Source: Plantimonas leprariae
GTDB lineage: Bacteria; Pseudomonadota; Alphaproteobacteria; Rhizobiales; Rhizobiaceae
NCBI RefSeq assembly: GCF_008802405.1
Contig: NZ_VZDO01000016.1
Coordinates: 54,768-118,767 of the forward strand
Direction of reading: 5' to 3'
DNA: 64,000 nt
Part shown: in pieces, positions 62,171 to 64,000 of the stretch
How positions within the stretch are numbered: the stretch's first letter is position 1
Layout of the letters: each line of letters opens with the position of its first letter
The notes under the pieces: generated by a model
The model's database searches: none
What the model was told of the DNA's origin: nothing
Seen by the model: only the letters and a program-made list of their open reading frames with translations
Position numbers and translations under genes: made by a program

Positions 62171-63121
62171 TCAGGCGCGGCGCGCGCGCGGATGGGCACT
62201 CTCGTAGACCTGCAGGAGGCGGCCGCCGTCCACCGCCGTGTAGTTCTGCGTGGTCGACAGGCTGGCATGGCCGAGAAGGTCCTGGATCGTGCGGAGGTCG
62301 CCGCCGGCCGCGAGAAGGTGCGTCGCGAAGGAATGGCGCAGCGCGTGCGGCGTCGCGGACGGCGGAAGCCCGAGCGCGCCGCGAAGGCGCTGCATCTCGC
62401 GCTGCACGATCTGCGGGCGGAGCGGGCCGCCGCGCGCGCCGCGGAACAGCGGCTCCCCGGCGCCCAGCGCGAAGGGGCAGAGGCGGCGGTAGTCGGCCAC
62501 CGCCGCATGCACCGCCGGGAGGAGCGGCACGAGGCGGGTCTTGTCGCCCTTGCCGGTGACCGCCATCGAGCGCGCCTCGCCGTCGACGAGCGCGTCGCCG
62601 GGAAGGTCGAGCGCCTCGGAGATGCGCAGCCCGCAACCGTAGAGCAGCGTCAGCACCGCGACGTTGCGCGCGGCGATCCACGGCTCGGCGGCGAGCGCGC
62701 CGGCCTCCTCCGACACGGCGAGCGCGTCCGGAACGCTGAGCGGTCGCGGCAGGGATTTCGGCTGCTTCGGCGCCCGCATCGAGCGCGCGCCGGCCGACGA
62801 GGCGAGGCCCCGGCGCTCCAGGTGGCGCACGAAGGAGCGGATCGCCGCGAGCCCGCGGCCGAGCGTCTTCGCCTCGACGCCGTCGCGCCGGCGGCTGGCG
62901 AGAAAGGCCCGGAGATCCGCCGCTTTCAGGTCGGCAAGATCGGCCACGGTCGCCGGGCGCCCGTGATAGCCGGTGAGGAAGCCGAAGAACTGTCGGAGGT
63001 CGCGCTCGTAGGCGGCGAGCGTGTGCGGGCTGGCGCGCCGCTCCTCCTCGAGCGCGCGAAGCCATTCCCGCTTCTCGGCGGCAAGGGAGGCGGAGGCCGC
63101 GATCAGGAAGTCTTCCGCCAT
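62171..63121 (-). CDS. xerC: Tyrosine recombinase XerC
   Basis: This 316-residue site-specific recombinase resolves chromosome dimers at dif with XerD. The SAM-like N-terminal domain (SPHTLAAYERDLRQFFGFLT) precedes the catalytic domain with Arg166 (YGCGLRISEAL), Lys191 (GKGDKTRLVPL), His259-x-x-Arg262 (HALRHSFATHLL), His285 (LLGHASLSTTQ) and nucleophile Tyr294. ATG 63121 (MAEDFLIAASASLAAEKREW) is the start; the frame extends upstream without similarity. Chromosomal context and complete motif set favour XerC over a phage integrase. Confidence 0.93.
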   Translation of the reverse strand: MAEDFLIAASASLAAEKREWLRALEEERRASPHTLAAYERDLRQFFGFLTGYHGRPATVADLADLKAADLRAFLASRRRDGVEAKTLGRGLAAIRSFVRHLERRGLASSAGARSMRAPKQPKSLPRPLSVPDALAVSEEAGALAAEPWIAARNVAVLTLLYGCGLRISEALDLPGDALVDGEARSMAVTGKGDKTRLVPLLPAVHAAVADYRRLCPFALGAGEPLFRGARGGPLRPQIVQREMQRLRGALGLPPSATPHALRHSFATHLLAAGGDLRTIQDLLGHASLSTTQNYTAVDGGRLLQVYESAHPRARRA

Positions 63122-63297
63122 CGCTGCACCCTCCTTCGCGTTCCCGAGACTGGTCCAGAAACGCCGGCGGCCTTTCCGGAGGCTGGAGGAGCGACGCCCC
63201 GGCACGAGGCGCTGGACGATCGGGCGCCGGCGCATAACTCCGCCCCGGTCCGACGGCCGCCGGCGCGGCCGTCCATCCGAAGCAAGGGATCATCGCC

Positions 63298-63732
63298 ATG
63301 AAGAGACACGCAACCGCCCTGTGGCAAGGCGCGCTAGCCGACGGCAAGGGCCAGATCACCACGCAGTCCGGCGCGCTTTCCCAGCATCCCTATTCGTTCA
63401 AGGGTCGCTTCGAGGACGAATCGGGACGCTCCGGCACCAACCCGGAGGAACTGCTCGCCGCCGCCCACGCCGGCTGCTTCGCCATGCAGCTCTCGCACTT
63501 CCTGGCCGAGAACGGCACGCCCGCGACGGAACTGAACGCGCGATCGGTGGTGAGCATCGAGCAGGACGGTGGCGGGTTCTCGATCACCTCGAGCGCCGTC
63601 ACGCTCGAGGCGAAGGTGCCGGGCATCGAACCGGCCAAGTTCACCGAACTCGCGAACAAGGCGAAGGAAGGCTGCCCGGTCTCGAAGGCGCTCGGCGCGA
63701 TCTCGGTGACCCTCGACGCCAAACTGGTCTGA
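63298..63732 (+). CDS. OsmC-family peroxiredoxin (organic hydroperoxide reductase)
   Basis: This 144-residue OsmC-type enzyme has the two redox cysteines Cys60 (AAAHAGCFAMQLSHFL) and Cys126 (AKEGCPVSKALG), the GTNPEELLAAAHAGCF motif of the OsmC branch, and Arg45 (ESGRSGTNPEE) that positions the substrate. It reduces organic hydroperoxides using thiols or lipoyl-type donors. ATG 63298 has no upstream competitor. It stands alone, divergent from xerC, with a probable terminator downstream. Confidence 0.93.
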   Translation: MKRHATALWQGALADGKGQITTQSGALSQHPYSFKGRFEDESGRSGTNPEELLAAAHAGCFAMQLSHFLAENGTPATELNARSVVSIEQDGGGFSITSSAVTLEAKVPGIEPAKFTELANKAKEGCPVSKALGAISVTLDAKLV

Positions 63733-63740
63733 GCGGCGTG

Positions 63741-63775
63741 GGACCCGCCGCCCGGCGGCAAGTCTCGGCGGGTCC
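63741..63775 (+). terminator. Terminator-like hairpin after osmC-family gene
   Basis: GGACCCGCCG (63741 to 63750) and CGGCGGGTCC (63766 to 63775) form a perfect ten-base GC-rich stem with a 15-base loop, nine bases after the stop. Only a short T-poor tail follows, so termination efficiency is uncertain. Confidence 0.5.
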
Positions 63776-63896
63776 TGCAAAATCGCTTTCACTTTGACGT
63801 ATGGGCAGAGCTGAGAGTCTGAAACCCTCGCCGGAACAAAGACTTCCGGCGGATCGCGAAAAATTCGCGACGGATGCGTTTTTTGATTTTTTCGCG

Positions 63897-63926
63897 TTGA
63901 CACCCGGCGGATTAGGGTTCTATAAG
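63897..63926 (+). promoter_or_regulatory. Strong promoter with A/T-rich upstream element, probably for an rRNA operon
   Basis: TTGACA (63897 to 63902) and TATAAG (63921 to 63926) are near-consensus -35 and -10 hexamers separated by 18 bases. The 25 bases upstream are strikingly T-rich (two TTTTTT runs) in otherwise GC-rich DNA, as in UP elements of rRNA promoters. The remaining 74 bases to the window edge carry no start codon in a credible frame and look like an untranslated leader. No 16S sequence is inside the window, so rRNA is inference. Confidence 0.6.
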
Positions 63927-64000
63927 CCCGTTCATCGACGGCGGCGGCGTCGCCGGCGAGCCAGCGAGTTCGTCTCTGGGTTTCGGCTTAGGGATGGGGT

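Overview
The window is high-GC, densely coded DNA from an alphaproteobacterium, most likely of the order Hyphomicrobiales (Rhizobiales); the genus cannot be fixed from the sequence alone. The grounds are the gene order zapE-mdh-sucC-sucD-sucA-sucB-lpd, a very large NAD-specific glutamate dehydrogenase (about 1,610 residues), DUF427 and DUF429 genes, an Inh-family lipoprotein, and frequent GTG/TTG starts with 4-base start/stop overlaps.

The left part (about 1 to 38,600) looks accessory and mosaic. It starts with an AraC regulator and two tandem catalase-fold heme proteins, then a zinc alcohol dehydrogenase. Next comes a minus-strand operon for a FecCD-type ABC importer (binding protein, permease, ATPase), a ModA-like protein without a signal peptide, and a frameshifted DUF2478 gene. 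This operon diverges from an aldehyde dehydrogenase, a small exported molybdopterin-fold protein, and a second aldehyde dehydrogenase of ExaC/AldB type with its usual DUF779 partner. Two promoters here share a GCGTTRTATCC...ATATCGC motif that resembles a molybdate (ModE/Mop) box. A LysR gene follows, then a scar of decayed DNA (methyltransferase stub, unknown partial gene, IS5 transposase remnant with a stop codon, 39-bp perfect inverted repeats). Beyond it lie DUF427, isochorismatase plus GlxA-type regulator, a PAS-GGDEF-EAL protein and a truncated tautomerase. A plus-strand cluster from 23,032 to 33,230 encodes a Tat-type exported VOC protein, an exported ABM-fold protein, a three-subunit periplasmic molybdenum aldehyde oxidase (PaoABC type), an AlsS-type acetolactate synthase and a 955-residue winged-helix/P-loop ATPase regulator. 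A TMEM175-like channel, an alpha/beta hydrolase, a gene-poor kilobase, a DyP peroxidase and a lone holin-like protein close this part.

The right part (39,149 to 64,000) is core chromosome. It holds NAD-glutamate dehydrogenase, pyridoxal kinase, DUF429, beta-carbonic anhydrase, an Inh-like lipoprotein and ZapE. The TCA operon then runs mdh, sucC, sucD, sucA, sucB, lpd. It carries a complete PIN-domain toxin-antitoxin pair, with its own perfect 14-bp palindromic operator, between sucC and sucD, and three passenger genes between sucB and lpd. After it come a 55-residue exported protein, TraB/GumN, XerC and OsmC. The window ends in a strong promoter with an A/T-rich upstream element, suspected to drive an rRNA operon just outside.

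The themes of the left part fit together as redox and aldehyde metabolism. Several predicted molybdenum enzymes sit close to a predicted oxyanion importer, along with three heme-peroxidase-fold proteins and three alcohol/aldehyde dehydrogenases. The pathway and substrates are inference.
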